A DNA stretch of 64,000 bases from NCBI GenBank assembly GCA_018820855.1, contig JAHJNL010000067.1, forward strand, positions 1-64,000, written 5' to 3'. Source of the stretch: Pseudomonadota bacterium (GTDB taxonomy: Bacteria > Desulfobacterota > Desulfobulbia > Desulfobulbales > Desulfocapsaceae). Below, one piece after another: positions 17,762-27,119 of this stretch; the first letter of the stretch is position 1, and each line of letters starts with the position of its first letter. The position numbers and the translations under genes are program-made. The notes under the pieces are model-generated. The model was not told where the DNA came from, searched no databases, and was given only the letters and a program-made list of their open reading frames with translations.

Positions 17762-18183
17762 AGCTCCACCTCCATATTCTGTTTTTCTGCAGAGCCCATC
17801 GCCAGACAGTCGTGAGGACAAAAATCGACACAGCGCCCACAATGGAGGCAAACATAGATATCGCCTGCCGCATCAACGGCTATGGCATCCACCGGGCAGA
17901 CAGCGACACACTCCCCGCAACGGATGCAGAGCTTGCGGCTAATGGTCACACCGCCGCCAGGCCTCTGCTTCAAAGAGCCGGTGGGACAGGCAGCAACGCA
18001 GGGTGCCGGCTCACAGGCAAGGCAGCGCTTGGCAAGGAATCCCGAGGAAAGGCCACCGGAGCTCTCGATACGAATGCCTGCGGCCTCCCAGGAGAACCGT
18101 TTGTTGATCAGACGAGCACAGGCCAGGGAGCAGGAGTGGCAGCCAATACAGCGGTCCATATGCGGGGTTGTGAGAATTTTCAT
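17758..18183 (-). CDS. Four-cluster ferredoxin partner of AOR
   Basis: Contains four 4Fe-4S ligand sets: CIGCHSCSLAC, CLACEPAPCVAAC, CIRCGECVAVC and CLHCGRCVDFC, an HycB/YdhY-like arrangement. No Tat leader, so cytoplasmic. I chose the ATG at 18183, which sits a few bases after GTAGGGTG, over a GTG at 18192. It overlaps the AOR start by 4 bp, indicating tight translational coupling and a heterodimer. It would pass electrons between AOR and a soluble carrier. Confidence 0.9.
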   Translation of the reverse strand: MKILTTPHMDRCIGCHSCSLACARLINKRFSWEAAGIRIESSGGLSSGFLAKRCLACEPAPCVAACPTGSLKQRPGGGVTISRKLCIRCGECVAVCPVDAIAVDAAGDIYVCLHCGRCVDFCPHDCLAMGSAEKQNMEVEL

Positions 18184-18267
18184 AAAAGGCACCCTACAGA
18201 CGTCCAGAGATCATAACCGAAAAATCCAGATTCGGCTGACAGCATAGCTGAACGGTTTAAAAAAAGG

Positions 18268-20328
18268 TTAATTGGACTGGACCGGAGGCTGGGTCTCTTC
18301 ACTGGTTGTTTCCTGCACTTCAGTGTTAACGACCTGTTCCGGAAAGAACAGCAGAGTAACATCCTTTTGGTTGGCAAACACCTTCCCTTCCTGATTGATC
18401 TCAGCATGGAGGCGGTCCACGACTTTCCCATTCTCATTGCTCCGATCAGACAGTGCTGACAGCATTGTCAATATCTTCTGCATATCCTCGTCCGCACCAA
18501 AGGCCCTCGCAACCTGTATAAACTCATCAGGATTCTCCATGACCATTTTCATGGATCCGGTGGACAGGAATTTGGCAGCATTGTCGACATGTGCCGTCAA
18601 ATCCAGATTCAGCCTGGATGTCGGAAAGGCAATAAATGAATCAGTCAAGGATAAGAGCAGCGGACTGGTCATGAACATACTCACACCATTCATCATTACC
18701 TGCCCCTGAACCTCATCCATATCTCCCTCTGCAAGACTGCTTGGATCTGATATCAGATTAAGGAGAGAAGGAATGTTTTCCAGAGCAAAATTCAACCTGG
18801 CAGCCTGCGGAATGGTAATGTCTCCCTGCCCCATCCCATTCAAACCCGAAAACCCTGCCAGGACATTGACCTTTCCTCCTGTTCCGGTTCCGGCAGCAAA
18901 TCTGCCCCCGAGTGTAACCGCTCCCAGGCTCACTGGCTGATCCATGAAATTATTTACAGTCGCATCATTGAGACTGATGTCCATGGATCCTCCTGCGATC
19001 AATGCCAGAATCTTCCTGAAAAAGTTCAATCCCTCATCGGCTAGGTAATTATCCACCGCCTCTTCATCTTCCAAGAGTCCCGCCTTCTCAAGAGCGTTTC
19101 CCATATCGGCAAAGAGTGTTTGAGGAATAGGGTTTAACTCGACACTGTCGGCAAATGTTATCTGCTTCAGATTAAGTGACAGGGGGCGTGGATTCTCTTC
19201 GCTGGCCTGCTCAACAAAGAAAAATCCAAGTACATGGCCTTTTCCATCCATCTTGAATGTATTGGTTTGTGGATTCTTCTGCAGCAGTTCGAAAAATTCA
19301 AGGCCATCCAGTCGGATAATATCACCCTCATCTATAACAACTCCTTCAATGCTCACCTGACTTTCAGAGGATATGAGCAGCTGCAGGTAGGTATCCGCCA
19401 TTGCCCAAAAATCCTTTGCCTCGTGAAGTTCCATCTCAGCAAAGGTATCCGCCATGCTGAGATATGTTTTCTTAATATCTATGTACGTTCCATAGTTCTC
19501 TCCACTGAGCTCAGACAACAATCTTATGTTGCCCACCGTCAGGTTCAGCTTACCATCATTGAAAGATGCCCCCGTCAGCATACCCTGATATTTTTCCTGC
19601 CAGAGTCCCTTGGCATCATGAGATAATATTGATCCCAGAACAAGCTGTTGCACGGATAGACGACTATTGCCCTTTGTGTCTCTCAATACCACCTCGTCAA
19701 GTTTCAGATCGGCATGGTCAAAAAATTCCATTCCCCTGTCCCAGACACCGGATATCTGCTGGCCTGCGATGGATACTTCAGCAACGATCTTTCCACTGTT
19801 GAGTACAGGCAACTTCCGGGGAAGAAGCATCTGTACCCGGAGTTTATCTTTTCCCTGAGGCTGGCAGGTGAAAATAACCGGACTGAAATTAACCACCACG
19901 TTGTCATCAATGTAGAGGAGAAAAGGGTCAAGACGCACTTCATAGTTCTCCCCTGCCCTGCTGATGGAATAATTACCGTCAACTTCCAGGATTAAGTCCA
20001 GTCCTTCCGCCACCGTGGAAAAAGAGTAAAGCATCCAGTCAAGAAAATCATAGATCAACTCCTCTTCCGGACTTCCAGGAGTATGCTCTGCAACGACCCG
20101 CTCCTCCATCTGACCTGGGATCTCTTGGCCGTCAGTCACTGAAACTTCCGATACTTCCTCCTGAACCGATTCCTGCTCAGCCGACACATACAGCGGCATA
20201 GAAAGAAGACTGAGTCCTGAAAGACAAAAAAGAGTGGCAACCAATAGCAACCGAGCAGGATTCTTTTTCTTTCCTTTGTTCTTTGTGCTATTCTTTTTTC
20301 TGCTCAAAGTTTTCCCCATGAATTCCAT
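18268..20328 (-). CDS. Large exported protein of unknown function, 686 aa
   Basis: A lysine-rich N-terminus is followed by a hydrophobic signal segment (LLLVATLFCLSGLSLLSMPL) and an acidic linker rich in Glu and Val. The remaining ~600 residues look like repeated amphipathic beta strands (for example DAKGLWQEKYQGMLTGASFN and SLNLKQITFADSVELNPIPQ), resembling the pattern of periplasmic DUF945 or AsmA-like proteins, but I cannot assign the family. A second in-frame ATG at 20319 has better spacing from AGAGAGGA and may be the true start. It lies upstream of, and co-oriented with, the ferredoxin-AOR pair, 84 bp away. Confidence 0.75.
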   Translation of the reverse strand: MEFMGKTLSRKKNSTKNKGKKKNPARLLLVATLFCLSGLSLLSMPLYVSAEQESVQEEVSEVSVTDGQEIPGQMEERVVAEHTPGSPEEELIYDFLDWMLYSFSTVAEGLDLILEVDGNYSISRAGENYEVRLDPFLLYIDDNVVVNFSPVIFTCQPQGKDKLRVQMLLPRKLPVLNSGKIVAEVSIAGQQISGVWDRGMEFFDHADLKLDEVVLRDTKGNSRLSVQQLVLGSILSHDAKGLWQEKYQGMLTGASFNDGKLNLTVGNIRLLSELSGENYGTYIDIKKTYLSMADTFAEMELHEAKDFWAMADTYLQLLISSESQVSIEGVVIDEGDIIRLDGLEFFELLQKNPQTNTFKMDGKGHVLGFFFVEQASEENPRPLSLNLKQITFADSVELNPIPQTLFADMGNALEKAGLLEDEEAVDNYLADEGLNFFRKILALIAGGSMDISLNDATVNNFMDQPVSLGAVTLGGRFAAGTGTGGKVNVLAGFSGLNGMGQGDITIPQAARLNFALENIPSLLNLISDPSSLAEGDMDEVQGQVMMNGVSMFMTSPLLLSLTDSFIAFPTSRLNLDLTAHVDNAAKFLSTGSMKMVMENPDEFIQVARAFGADEDMQKILTMLSALSDRSNENGKVVDRLHAEINQEGKVFANQKDVTLLFFPEQVVNTEVQETTSEETQPPVQSN

Positions 20329-20626
20329 TCCTCTCTTAACTAACGTAAAGTACCCAACAAAAAAATATACTGCCAGGCAGCTATCTCAACTATTTTCTCT
20401 CTTGCCTTTCACCACAAAGCCTACCACAGACAGAAGCAATCACAAAGAGGAGTTGCGCCCTTTCCACCCGAACACAAGCATATTCCTTCCAGACAAATGG
20501 CATAAACTGATCTTCCATTGCATTTTTCCATGAACAAAAGTCAAAAAAATGACGATAAGAAAGAAAAAGAAAAAGCACTTTCCATACGAAACAACAAAAT
20601 GGCATGCTTCCAACTGGTTACACATA
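20329..20626. other. Divergent intergenic region
   Basis: About 300 bp between the exported protein (minus) and the LysM-RlpA gene (plus). It ends in the sigma-54-like site at 20627. A short GTCA-N6-TGAC dyad lies at 20540-20553. No coding frame is convincing. Confidence 0.4.
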
Positions 20627-20642
20627 TGGCGTAAAAATTGCT
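20627..20642 (+). promoter_or_regulatory. Sigma-54-like promoter for the LysM-RlpA gene
   Basis: TGGCGTAAAAATTGCT has the invariant GG and GC doublets at sigma-54 spacing and a full TTGCT -12 element. Transcription would start near 20653, leaving a short leader holding the ribosome-binding site before the ATG at 20668. Confidence 0.5.
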
Positions 20643-20667
20643 ACCAGAAAGAAACAGGAGACGAATC

Positions 20668-21441
20668 ATGTTTGAATATCAGGTCCAAAAAGGCGACACC
20701 ATAGCTCAGGTAACCAGGCAGCTTGGCACCAACTGGGAGAGTCTGCGCAAAAGCAACCCGGAGGCCATTGGCCGATCGAGAAAAAACGGGAACTGGTTTT
20801 TAAAAGAAGGGGCCACGGTCAACGTGGACAACTCCTTTAAAAAATCTCTACAGCAGGCAGAACAACAGAGAAAAAGCGATACTAGCGAGACAAGCGTCCC
20901 CATATCGATCCCCCAGCCGTGGAACAATGCTCTCCTCATGGCTGATGCTGTTTCCGAGGACTCAGAACCTGAGCAAAAAGCAACCGATCCGCTGGTGATA
21001 GAACATACAATCCAGGCAGGTGAAACCCTGTGGGGATTGGCGGTAAAAAAATATCATGTCCATGTGAATGATATTATGAAAGACAATGGTATCACAGACC
21101 CAACGACATTACAGATCGGACAGATAATCAAAATCCATCTTCCTGAAAAAACCGGAGAAGAACAGGTGGTGGCCAGCTGGTACGGACAGGATTTTCACGG
21201 CAAGCCCATGGCCAATGGTGATATTTACGACATGTACGGAGCAACCATTGCCCACAAAGAGATCCCTCTGGGAACAAAGGTTGAACTAAAAAACAAGGAC
21301 ACCGGAGAGAAAGTTCAGGCAGTGGTCACAGATCGCGGCCCATACATAGAAGGCCGGGACGTAGACCTTTCTTACGGTCTTGCCAAAAAGCTTTCCCTTG
21401 TGGATCAGGGAGTTGGTAGCCTAGTGATGCGTATCCTCTGA
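20668..21441 (+). CDS. LysM and RlpA-like (double-psi beta-barrel) protein
   Basis: ATG at 20668 follows ACAGGAGA. Residues ~1-50 are LysM-like (FEYQVQKGDTIAQVTRQLGT), 105-160 a clear LysM (HTIQAGETLWGLAVKKYHVH), and 165-257 an RlpA-like double-psi barrel (VVASWYGQDFHGKPMANGD, VTDRGPYIEGRDVDLSYG) with the catalytic-type Asp. RlpA enzymes cleave denuded glycan strands. I see no signal peptide from this start, which is odd for a wall-acting enzyme; non-classical export or a cytosolic role would need to be explained. Confidence 0.85.
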   Translation: MFEYQVQKGDTIAQVTRQLGTNWESLRKSNPEAIGRSRKNGNWFLKEGATVNVDNSFKKSLQQAEQQRKSDTSETSVPISIPQPWNNALLMADAVSEDSEPEQKATDPLVIEHTIQAGETLWGLAVKKYHVHVNDIMKDNGITDPTTLQIGQIIKIHLPEKTGEEQVVASWYGQDFHGKPMANGDIYDMYGATIAHKEIPLGTKVELKNKDTGEKVQAVVTDRGPYIEGRDVDLSYGLAKKLSLVDQGVGSLVMRIL

Positions 21442-21549
21442 TACATGCAGCCATGAGACGCATCCATCTTCCGACTTAGCGGAAACAGACGTTATGCTCG
21501 CATAAAGATCAGATGGTGAATAACAGCCACAAAACTCCTCAAAAGCCTG

Positions 21550-22650
21550 TCACTTTTCTTGCCACTCCTGCTCTTCCTGTTCATCTATCCACTGCACCCC
21601 TTCCATAATCAGACTCATAAAACCGCCCAAAGGTGGCTGATTACTCATTTGCGGAGGAATCCCTTTAGTGTAGGTAAAGTGACCGCTCTTCTGCGCCAGC
21701 AGAGCAAAAAGGGCGTCCTTTCCCACTAGATTTCTGTACCTTACCTGTATCAGCTCCCCTTCGTTGAAGAGGACCACGGCCTTGGCATCATTTAAGATCA
21801 GTTCAATGGTTCCGGTTTTCTGACTGGAGTTGATGAGCTGGAGAAGCTCCACCATATTGATCTCATCAAGCTCACCTGACATACCGGAGGTGATATTACC
21901 AGATCGCAGGGTCATGGCCTGAGCACGATCCACCAGCATCTTCAAAAGGAAGAGCTGCAAGACAGGATATTTTTTGAGCACATGCTTGAAATTCTTGACA
22001 CTCAGGATCGCCACTTCTGTTTCTTTGAGCGAATGAATGGAACAGGAAACAGGTTCACCGGACAGGAGACTCATCTCACCAAAAATTTCCCCCTCGCTCA
22101 TCTCGGCAAGCCTGTGACCATCGTCAGCAATAACCCCTACCTGCCCACTGAGAAGGACGAAAAGGTGTGTGCCGGGTTCTCCTTTTTTGAGGACAACCTT
22201 GCTTGCGGGATACTTTTTTAACTCCAGCAGAGCCGTCAGGTCACCCAGGGCATCATCGTCCAGAGACTCAAAGAGATGAAAACTGCGGAGCCGGCCAAAA
22301 AACTTATCAAGATGCTGTCTCCTCCTCCGCGCTTCGGTCTCGGATAAAAGCTTCATCTGCAGGGTGGCGAACCCCTTTTCCTTCTTGTACTCAAAACGAA
22401 TCATGCCCTGACAGCCGCCGCAGTCAAAATTGGATTTCTGCACACCGAGCTGGGAAAAACGTTCAAAGGTCTGTTTTTTAGTCGTTATCCCGATGAGTTT
22501 CTCCACCAAAACCATACAGGCCGGTTTTGCCTCGGGTACGACAAGGCTGTGTTGTTCCACCTTCAGTTCTTCACCGACGTTATAGAAAGGGCAGGCTCGC
22601 TCTTCCGTAACAACAAAGATGGCATCACTGAACTTTTTTTCCTGTTGCAC
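21550..22650 (-). CDS. Cyclic-nucleotide-binding / DUF4388 regulator
   Basis: The start is GTG after GGGGAGGG. Residues 1-110 contain a cysteine-bearing module (CPFYNVGEEL, FDCGGCQGMIRFEY); ~120-235 is a cNMP-binding domain (KVVLKKGEPGTHLFVLLSGQ, then GEIFGEMSLLSGEPV); ~255-340 matches DUF4388/PATAN (LDEINMVELLQLINSSQKTG, VLFNEGELIQVRY). No helix-turn-helix or kinase domain is visible, so it is probably an adaptor that responds to a nucleotide or other ligand. A second DUF4388-like protein is encoded just upstream. Confidence 0.85.
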   Translation of the reverse strand: MQQEKKFSDAIFVVTEERACPFYNVGEELKVEQHSLVVPEAKPACMVLVEKLIGITTKKQTFERFSQLGVQKSNFDCGGCQGMIRFEYKKEKGFATLQMKLLSETEARRRRQHLDKFFGRLRSFHLFESLDDDALGDLTALLELKKYPASKVVLKKGEPGTHLFVLLSGQVGVIADDGHRLAEMSEGEIFGEMSLLSGEPVSCSIHSLKETEVAILSVKNFKHVLKKYPVLQLFLLKMLVDRAQAMTLRSGNITSGMSGELDEINMVELLQLINSSQKTGTIELILNDAKAVVLFNEGELIQVRYRNLVGKDALFALLAQKSGHFTYTKGIPPQMSNQPPLGGFMSLIMEGVQWIDEQEEQEWQEK

Positions 22651-22977
22651 AGTGCCCTCCCCAGATTACTGAGTAAATTCAAGGTACCTTAAAATGAGCT
22701 CCCTGCTTGAGCGGTTGCCGGAAGCAACCACTGCCTCGCAACCGGGCTACAGACAAAGTACTGAAAAATCCGTTCCCTATTCATACTATAGCGCAGATAA
22801 GAAAGAGAAACAAAAGAAGAAATTTCATCTGGATCTTGTTATCTTTTCTTTCGGCCTTCAACCTCTTAGCTGAAGTCCAGAATATCAGGTCAAGGAGATG
22901 GCTACCATCTGTCACAAAAAACGAACCCATACAGCCTTCAGACATTGGCAGCTTTTCAACTGTCCACTGCTTAACTG
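22651..22977. other. Intergenic region
   Basis: About 327 bp between two co-oriented minus-strand genes. The frames crossing it lack start signals or protein character. Nothing else recognised. Confidence 0.4.
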
Positions 22978-23973
22978 TTAACGCGCGACATCAATGCCCC
23001 GCTCTTCCAAGGCAGCCCTATAATCCCATTTATTAACAGCTGCTCTGAATTTCTTCTGCAGTTTATTGTCTTCAACAACCTTCCAGGCACAGTCGACTAT
23101 CCCCGCCGCTATTTCTTCCCTGGGTACATTGGCTGCAAACGTTACCGTCCCGTCAGACTTGAGTTCATAAAGTTTTCTAAAGGGATCAAGTGCGGAATAT
23201 TCATCGATGTGATCAAGGAACGTCTGTTTCAAGGGAACCAGGGGGTCCTTCCTGATCTTCTTGCGCACGACCTGAATAAAAATCTGCATGAATTCTTTTA
23301 CGGCTATGCCAAGATCAGACAGATATTGAGCCTTTTCTGGACCATCGGACGAATTTTCAGGAGCAGCTTCTGGCTGGTCTGCAGACTCGGTTTGGAACTG
23401 TCCTATGTCATATGTGGCGCCATTGACCGCGAGCAGATCGCCAAGACGATTATAATCATCTGCAGAAGGACTTCCTCCCCCTTTACCCCAGGAATATGAC
23501 CCTACTCTGCGCTCCCCCTGATGGAAAAAAAGGATAGCTCCGTCATCGCGATCCAGTAGGTTAATATCAAGAAAACCTGAAAATTTCTTTTTCTGGAGGC
23601 GAACGATGAGATCCGGCAGGGTAATCTCCGTTGATTTCAGTGTGGTCTGCGCTCGTTGAAACGAAGGCATCTGGCCCCAGAAAAAGATTGAACTGGGGTC
23701 GAGATAATAGATTGTTACCAGAAAACTTTTTTTAGACAGAGATTGAATGACAGGTTCAAGGCTCTGTGAAACCTGAGCACATTCACCATTGTTTTGCGTT
23801 ACAGCGCGAACGATATCCCGTTCATCAAAATAGACCAGGAGCTCTTGATCTGCCGCCTGACAGTAGAGACAGCCTGACCCGATCTCACCCTGAAGATGTT
23901 CAATAAACTTATCAAGACACAAATAATAGCTATTCAACCCTGCCAGGTATGGTTTTTCTTTTGGAATGAGCAT
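22978..23973 (-). CDS. DUF4388-like protein, 331 aa
   Basis: Cytosolic protein without membrane spans. Residues ~115-190 (LPDLIVRLQKKKFSGFLDIN, AILFFHQGERRVGSYSW) resemble the DUF4388/PATAN module in the next gene. The N-terminal 110 residues look like a small alpha/beta sensor-like domain with a CLYC pair; the C-terminal 120 residues are helical. Probably an adaptor in the same signalling context as the cNMP/DUF4388 protein downstream. Function not established. Confidence 0.7.
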   Translation of the reverse strand: MLIPKEKPYLAGLNSYYLCLDKFIEHLQGEIGSGCLYCQAADQELLVYFDERDIVRAVTQNNGECAQVSQSLEPVIQSLSKKSFLVTIYYLDPSSIFFWGQMPSFQRAQTTLKSTEITLPDLIVRLQKKKFSGFLDINLLDRDDGAILFFHQGERRVGSYSWGKGGGSPSADDYNRLGDLLAVNGATYDIGQFQTESADQPEAAPENSSDGPEKAQYLSDLGIAVKEFMQIFIQVVRKKIRKDPLVPLKQTFLDHIDEYSALDPFRKLYELKSDGTVTFAANVPREEIAAGIVDCAWKVVEDNKLQKKFRAAVNKWDYRAALEERGIDVAR

Positions 23974-24148
23974 TACTGGGCCTTTATGTTATCACAGAAA
24001 AAGAAATCAAGCCGATACCCACCGACCCTTGAACACCAGCATAGCGATAGCGCGAAACAAGAGACTTGCTATTGATCATTGCAAGAAAATAACAATCCGG
24101 TTTGCTTACTTCATCTCCTGCCAACTTGCTTCCCAAACAGCTTGCCTT

Positions 24149-24961
24149 TCATTTTACAAGTTCACGCATTATGTCGTAATCAGAATCTGTAGCAGCAACA
24201 AAGGCTGTAAGTCCCATGGCTTGCAGTACCGTGCTGTCACGGGACAGTTTTAAAATGGCTTTCTGGATTGCCTCCTGCTGTTGCTGCGGCATATCCCTGC
24301 TCACGGAAAGAGCCCAGTTTGGCAGCCAGGCCGTTTCAATAACTGTTTGCACTGAGCCCGGCATGATGAACTCATCAGCCATGTGAAGGGCCGACTCCCG
24401 AATAAAACCAGCATCAACATCACCGACACTCACTGAAATGACAACGTTTTCCTGCCGATTCTCTGCGGCTTCTATCAACTCGCAATCCCGGTACACATCA
24501 AGCCCGTTTTTCATAAGTGTCATTTTCTGGGACAAAAAGCCACCGGCTGATGAATTGCTGACAATCATCACCTTTTTTCCTTTCAGATGAGCAAGTTTTG
24601 TAATGCCCGAATCAGGCCTGGAAATAATAATCCCTCTGAACTTATCCCCGCCCTCACCCTTCACAGCAATGGCAATAACTTTGTGGCTAGTGGAAACATT
24701 GACATAGACCAACGGATTTTCATAACCGATATCAATGTTATTTTTCAGCACCTCCGCCTCATAGCTGGCAAAATTATCCGTTAAAACCGATTCAATCTTG
24801 TAGCCGGTTTCCTGGCTGAGATACGCTGCCAGTGGCTTCAGCATAGCATTGAGTTTTTCAGGAAAATAACGGGGCAACATGGACAGTTTATACTCTTCAG
24901 CCTGGACAAATCCACAGCTGAAGCAAAGCAGAATCAGTGTAAGAGAAAATATATTTTTCAT
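24149..24961 (-). CDS. PhnD-like periplasmic binding protein (second paralogue)
   Basis: Signal peptide 1-21 (LTLILLCFSCGFVQA). The mature protein has the type-2 binding fold of the phosphate/phosphonate PhnD group: LSMLPRYFPEKLNAMLKPLA, NNIDIGYENPLVY, LKGKKVMIVSNSSAGGFLSQ and VGDVDAGFIRES. It is clearly paralogous to the product of the gene immediately upstream. No ABC permease or ATPase gene is near, and the locus encodes a HAMP sensor and a kinase, so a sensory role for a periplasmic solute is more likely than transport. Ligand unknown. Confidence 0.87.
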   Translation of the reverse strand: MKNIFSLTLILLCFSCGFVQAEEYKLSMLPRYFPEKLNAMLKPLAAYLSQETGYKIESVLTDNFASYEAEVLKNNIDIGYENPLVYVNVSTSHKVIAIAVKGEGGDKFRGIIISRPDSGITKLAHLKGKKVMIVSNSSAGGFLSQKMTLMKNGLDVYRDCELIEAAENRQENVVISVSVGDVDAGFIRESALHMADEFIMPGSVQTVIETAWLPNWALSVSRDMPQQQQEAIQKAILKLSRDSTVLQAMGLTAFVAATDSDYDIMRELVK

Positions 24962-25031
24962 AACCTGTCGTCAAATCTGTTAGTTGGTTGCTTTGTCCCG
25001 CAGAGGCAGAGTGAACTGAGTTACTGGCAAA

Positions 25032-25913
25032 TTAAAGACCTGCAGCTTTACGGACAGGGTCATACTCACTGTCCCGTGCCGGCCTGAGTGCTTTAGTTTT
25101 CAGGGCCAAAAGTACAGGGTGACCGGGTTCAAGTTCTTCTATGGCCTTGACAATTTTCTCTCTGTCTTCTGGCTGCATGTTACGACTAACGGACAGTGCC
25201 CAGTTCGGCAGCCAGGCAGTGCTCGCCATAACTCGGATTGCTCCTGACGGTATAAAATCTCCAGCCTTATCGATCGCAGATTCACGAATAAATCCGGCAT
25301 CCACATCCCCGGTATAAACAGAAAAAACCACATTTTCCTGTTTATTTTCAGGAACCTCCTCAATGGTACAGTCCTTTTGCACATCTATTCCATTTTCAAG
25401 CAATGTGAGTTTCTGGGAAAGGTACCCTCCGGCACTTGTATAGCCGACAATGGCAACTTTTTTACCTATGAGATCATCAATTGCGGACAGAGAACTGTCT
25501 GAGCGAGTAATTATAATTCCGCGGAATCTATCCCCGTCTCCTCCTTTTACTGCCATCGCAATAACTTCATGCGATTCTGCAGCAAGGACATAAATATAGG
25601 GATTTTCAAAACCGATATCTATGCCACCACTTGAGAGCTGTTTTAAATACTGATCAAAGGTTGATGTCAGTGTCGGTAAAATATTTAATCCGGTTTTTTT
25701 TCTCAAATATTCGGCCAGGGGGGTAATCCTGTTATTGATCTCTTCAGTGGAATATCTGGGCAGCATGGACAATTTATAATCTGCGGCAAGAGATAACTCT
25801 GCAGTAACCAGCATGAAAATGCCTATTATTGTAAAAATGCGAATCGTTAAACGTCTCATTAGCCTTTTCCTATTCTTGATAAAACGTTTAGCGCAATTGT
25901 CCGAGATGCTCAT
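25032..25913 (-). CDS. PhnD-like periplasmic binding protein (first paralogue)
   Basis: Starts one base after the stop of the zinc-ribbon/HAMP gene. A basic N-terminus leads to a signal segment (IFTIIGIFMLVTAELSLA). The mature region repeats the same motifs as its neighbour (LSMLPRYSTEEINNRITPLA, GIDIGFENPYIYVLA, IVGYTSAGGYLSQKLTLLEN, TGDVDAGFIRESA). Coupling to a HAMP-domain membrane protein suggests that the binding protein docks on that sensor. The pair of paralogues may recognise related ligands. Confidence 0.88.
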   Translation of the reverse strand: MSISDNCAKRFIKNRKRLMRRLTIRIFTIIGIFMLVTAELSLAADYKLSMLPRYSTEEINNRITPLAEYLRKKTGLNILPTLTSTFDQYLKQLSSGGIDIGFENPYIYVLAAESHEVIAMAVKGGDGDRFRGIIITRSDSSLSAIDDLIGKKVAIVGYTSAGGYLSQKLTLLENGIDVQKDCTIEEVPENKQENVVFSVYTGDVDAGFIRESAIDKAGDFIPSGAIRVMASTAWLPNWALSVSRNMQPEDREKIVKAIEELEPGHPVLLALKTKALRPARDSEYDPVRKAAGL

Positions 25914-25914
25914 T

Positions 25915-26964
25915 TTATTTGCTCAACCTTTCCATGGCACCCTTTATCGAATGACGCATACGTTCAAATGCCGACGCAAGCTCGCGCATTTCACGTGGAC
26001 CACTGCTCTTGACGATAAGATCCATTTCACCGAGACTGATCCGGTTGGCAACATTTGTCAACTCCTGCATTGGCTTGGTAATGGTCCTGGTCAGAAGAAA
26101 AAAAACTATAAAACCTATAAACAGGATTACACCGAGAATAGAAAGGGTCAGTGGTGAAATGAGGGCTTCACGAATGGCATCATCAACCTCGGAAACATAA
26201 ATGCCCACGTGCACCTCGCCACCACTATCCGGAATGGAGGCCACCTCGTCATAAATGGTTTTGCCGCCTACTGTAATTCTGGAGTTGGCCCGCTCTGCAC
26301 CTGAAGGCAGTTTATTCTGAGCAAAGACCTCAACCGGCAAGCCTTTTTCCTTAACCTGCAGCTCAAACTGCTTATCGAACCGACCAAGATCACTGAAAAA
26401 CCCGGCAATTACGACACCCCTTTTATTGATAACAGCAGCATAGGCCACACCCGGAAGCTTACTTGCCCGCTGCGCCTCCTTATTGACTTGCAGGTAGTTG
26501 CGAAGCAAGAGCGGTTTTTGAATAACGCCGCTGAACGACTCAGTAATGGCTGCAGTTCTCAATTCTATCTGGCTATTGATAATTTCGGGGATGTATTTGA
26601 AGTACAGGTACCCAAAAGCCCCACCGACCATCAGAAAACCAGTGATCAGTGTTAACAGAAGATAGGCACCAAGGGGCATGCCCTTAGCTCTTGAGGCGGA
26701 GGCTTTCTTTCTTGGTGCTGCGGCAGTTGTATCTGACATTTCTGTTTGCCGCTCCTCTTCAGGAGACTCCACGGCTGCTGCGACATTGGTCATGTCTTTC
26801 TCATCGGACGTCGACTTGGTTACAGACGAAGTACCTGCTGACCTGGGCTTATCAACAACAATAATATGCCCGCATTCCTTGCAGCTGAACTTGGCCCTCT
26901 TCCCCTTTATACGAGTTTCATCAATGTTATATTTTTTTGCACAATCTTCACAGATAACAAGCAT
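25915..26964 (-). CDS. Zinc-ribbon / HAMP membrane sensor
   Basis: Residues 1-38 form an MJ0042-type zinc ribbon (CEDCAKKYNI ... CKECGHIIVV). A Ser/Thr/Glu-rich linker precedes transmembrane helix 1 (GAYLLLTLITGFLMVGGAFG), a ~150-residue periplasmic region, helix 2 (LSILGVILFIGFIVFFLLT) and a HAMP domain (TRTITKPMQELTNVANRISL) that ends the protein. There is no output domain, so it must signal through a partner, plausibly the kinase encoded upstream. The periplasmic region (VAYAAVINKRGVVIAGFFSD) resembles a small Cache/PAS-type sensor and could receive the PhnD-like proteins. Confidence 0.85.
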   Translation of the reverse strand: MLVICEDCAKKYNIDETRIKGKRAKFSCKECGHIIVVDKPRSAGTSSVTKSTSDEKDMTNVAAAVESPEEERQTEMSDTTAAAPRKKASASRAKGMPLGAYLLLTLITGFLMVGGAFGYLYFKYIPEIINSQIELRTAAITESFSGVIQKPLLLRNYLQVNKEAQRASKLPGVAYAAVINKRGVVIAGFFSDLGRFDKQFELQVKEKGLPVEVFAQNKLPSGAERANSRITVGGKTIYDEVASIPDSGGEVHVGIYVSEVDDAIREALISPLTLSILGVILFIGFIVFFLLTRTITKPMQELTNVANRISLGEMDLIVKSSGPREMRELASAFERMRHSIKGAMERLSK

Positions 26965-27007
26965 TTATCAAACTCCTCTCTCCGTACGCCCCGAAAACGT
27001 TATCTGA

Positions 27008-27038
27008 CTGATGCCATATTTTTTATATCTGGCATCAG
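27008..27038 (-). other. Intercistronic hairpin
   Basis: CTGATGCCA (27008-27016) and TGGCATCAG (27030-27038) form a perfect 9-bp stem with an AT-rich loop, in the 155-bp gap between the kinase and zinc-ribbon/HAMP genes. There is no T-tract on the minus-strand side, so mRNA processing or partial termination is more likely than full termination. Confidence 0.5.
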
Positions 27039-27119
27039 CCCAGTGACTCAGCATATGGTATATTTCAATAGGTTGCCTGATTCAAGGTCAAATCCAATTG
27101 CGAGAAAAAACTCAGTCGC

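Noticed and set aside
24149-25913. Phosphonate ABC transporter operon
   Set aside because: Only the binding-protein component is present, in two copies; the neighbouring genes are signalling genes, not permease or ATPase genes.
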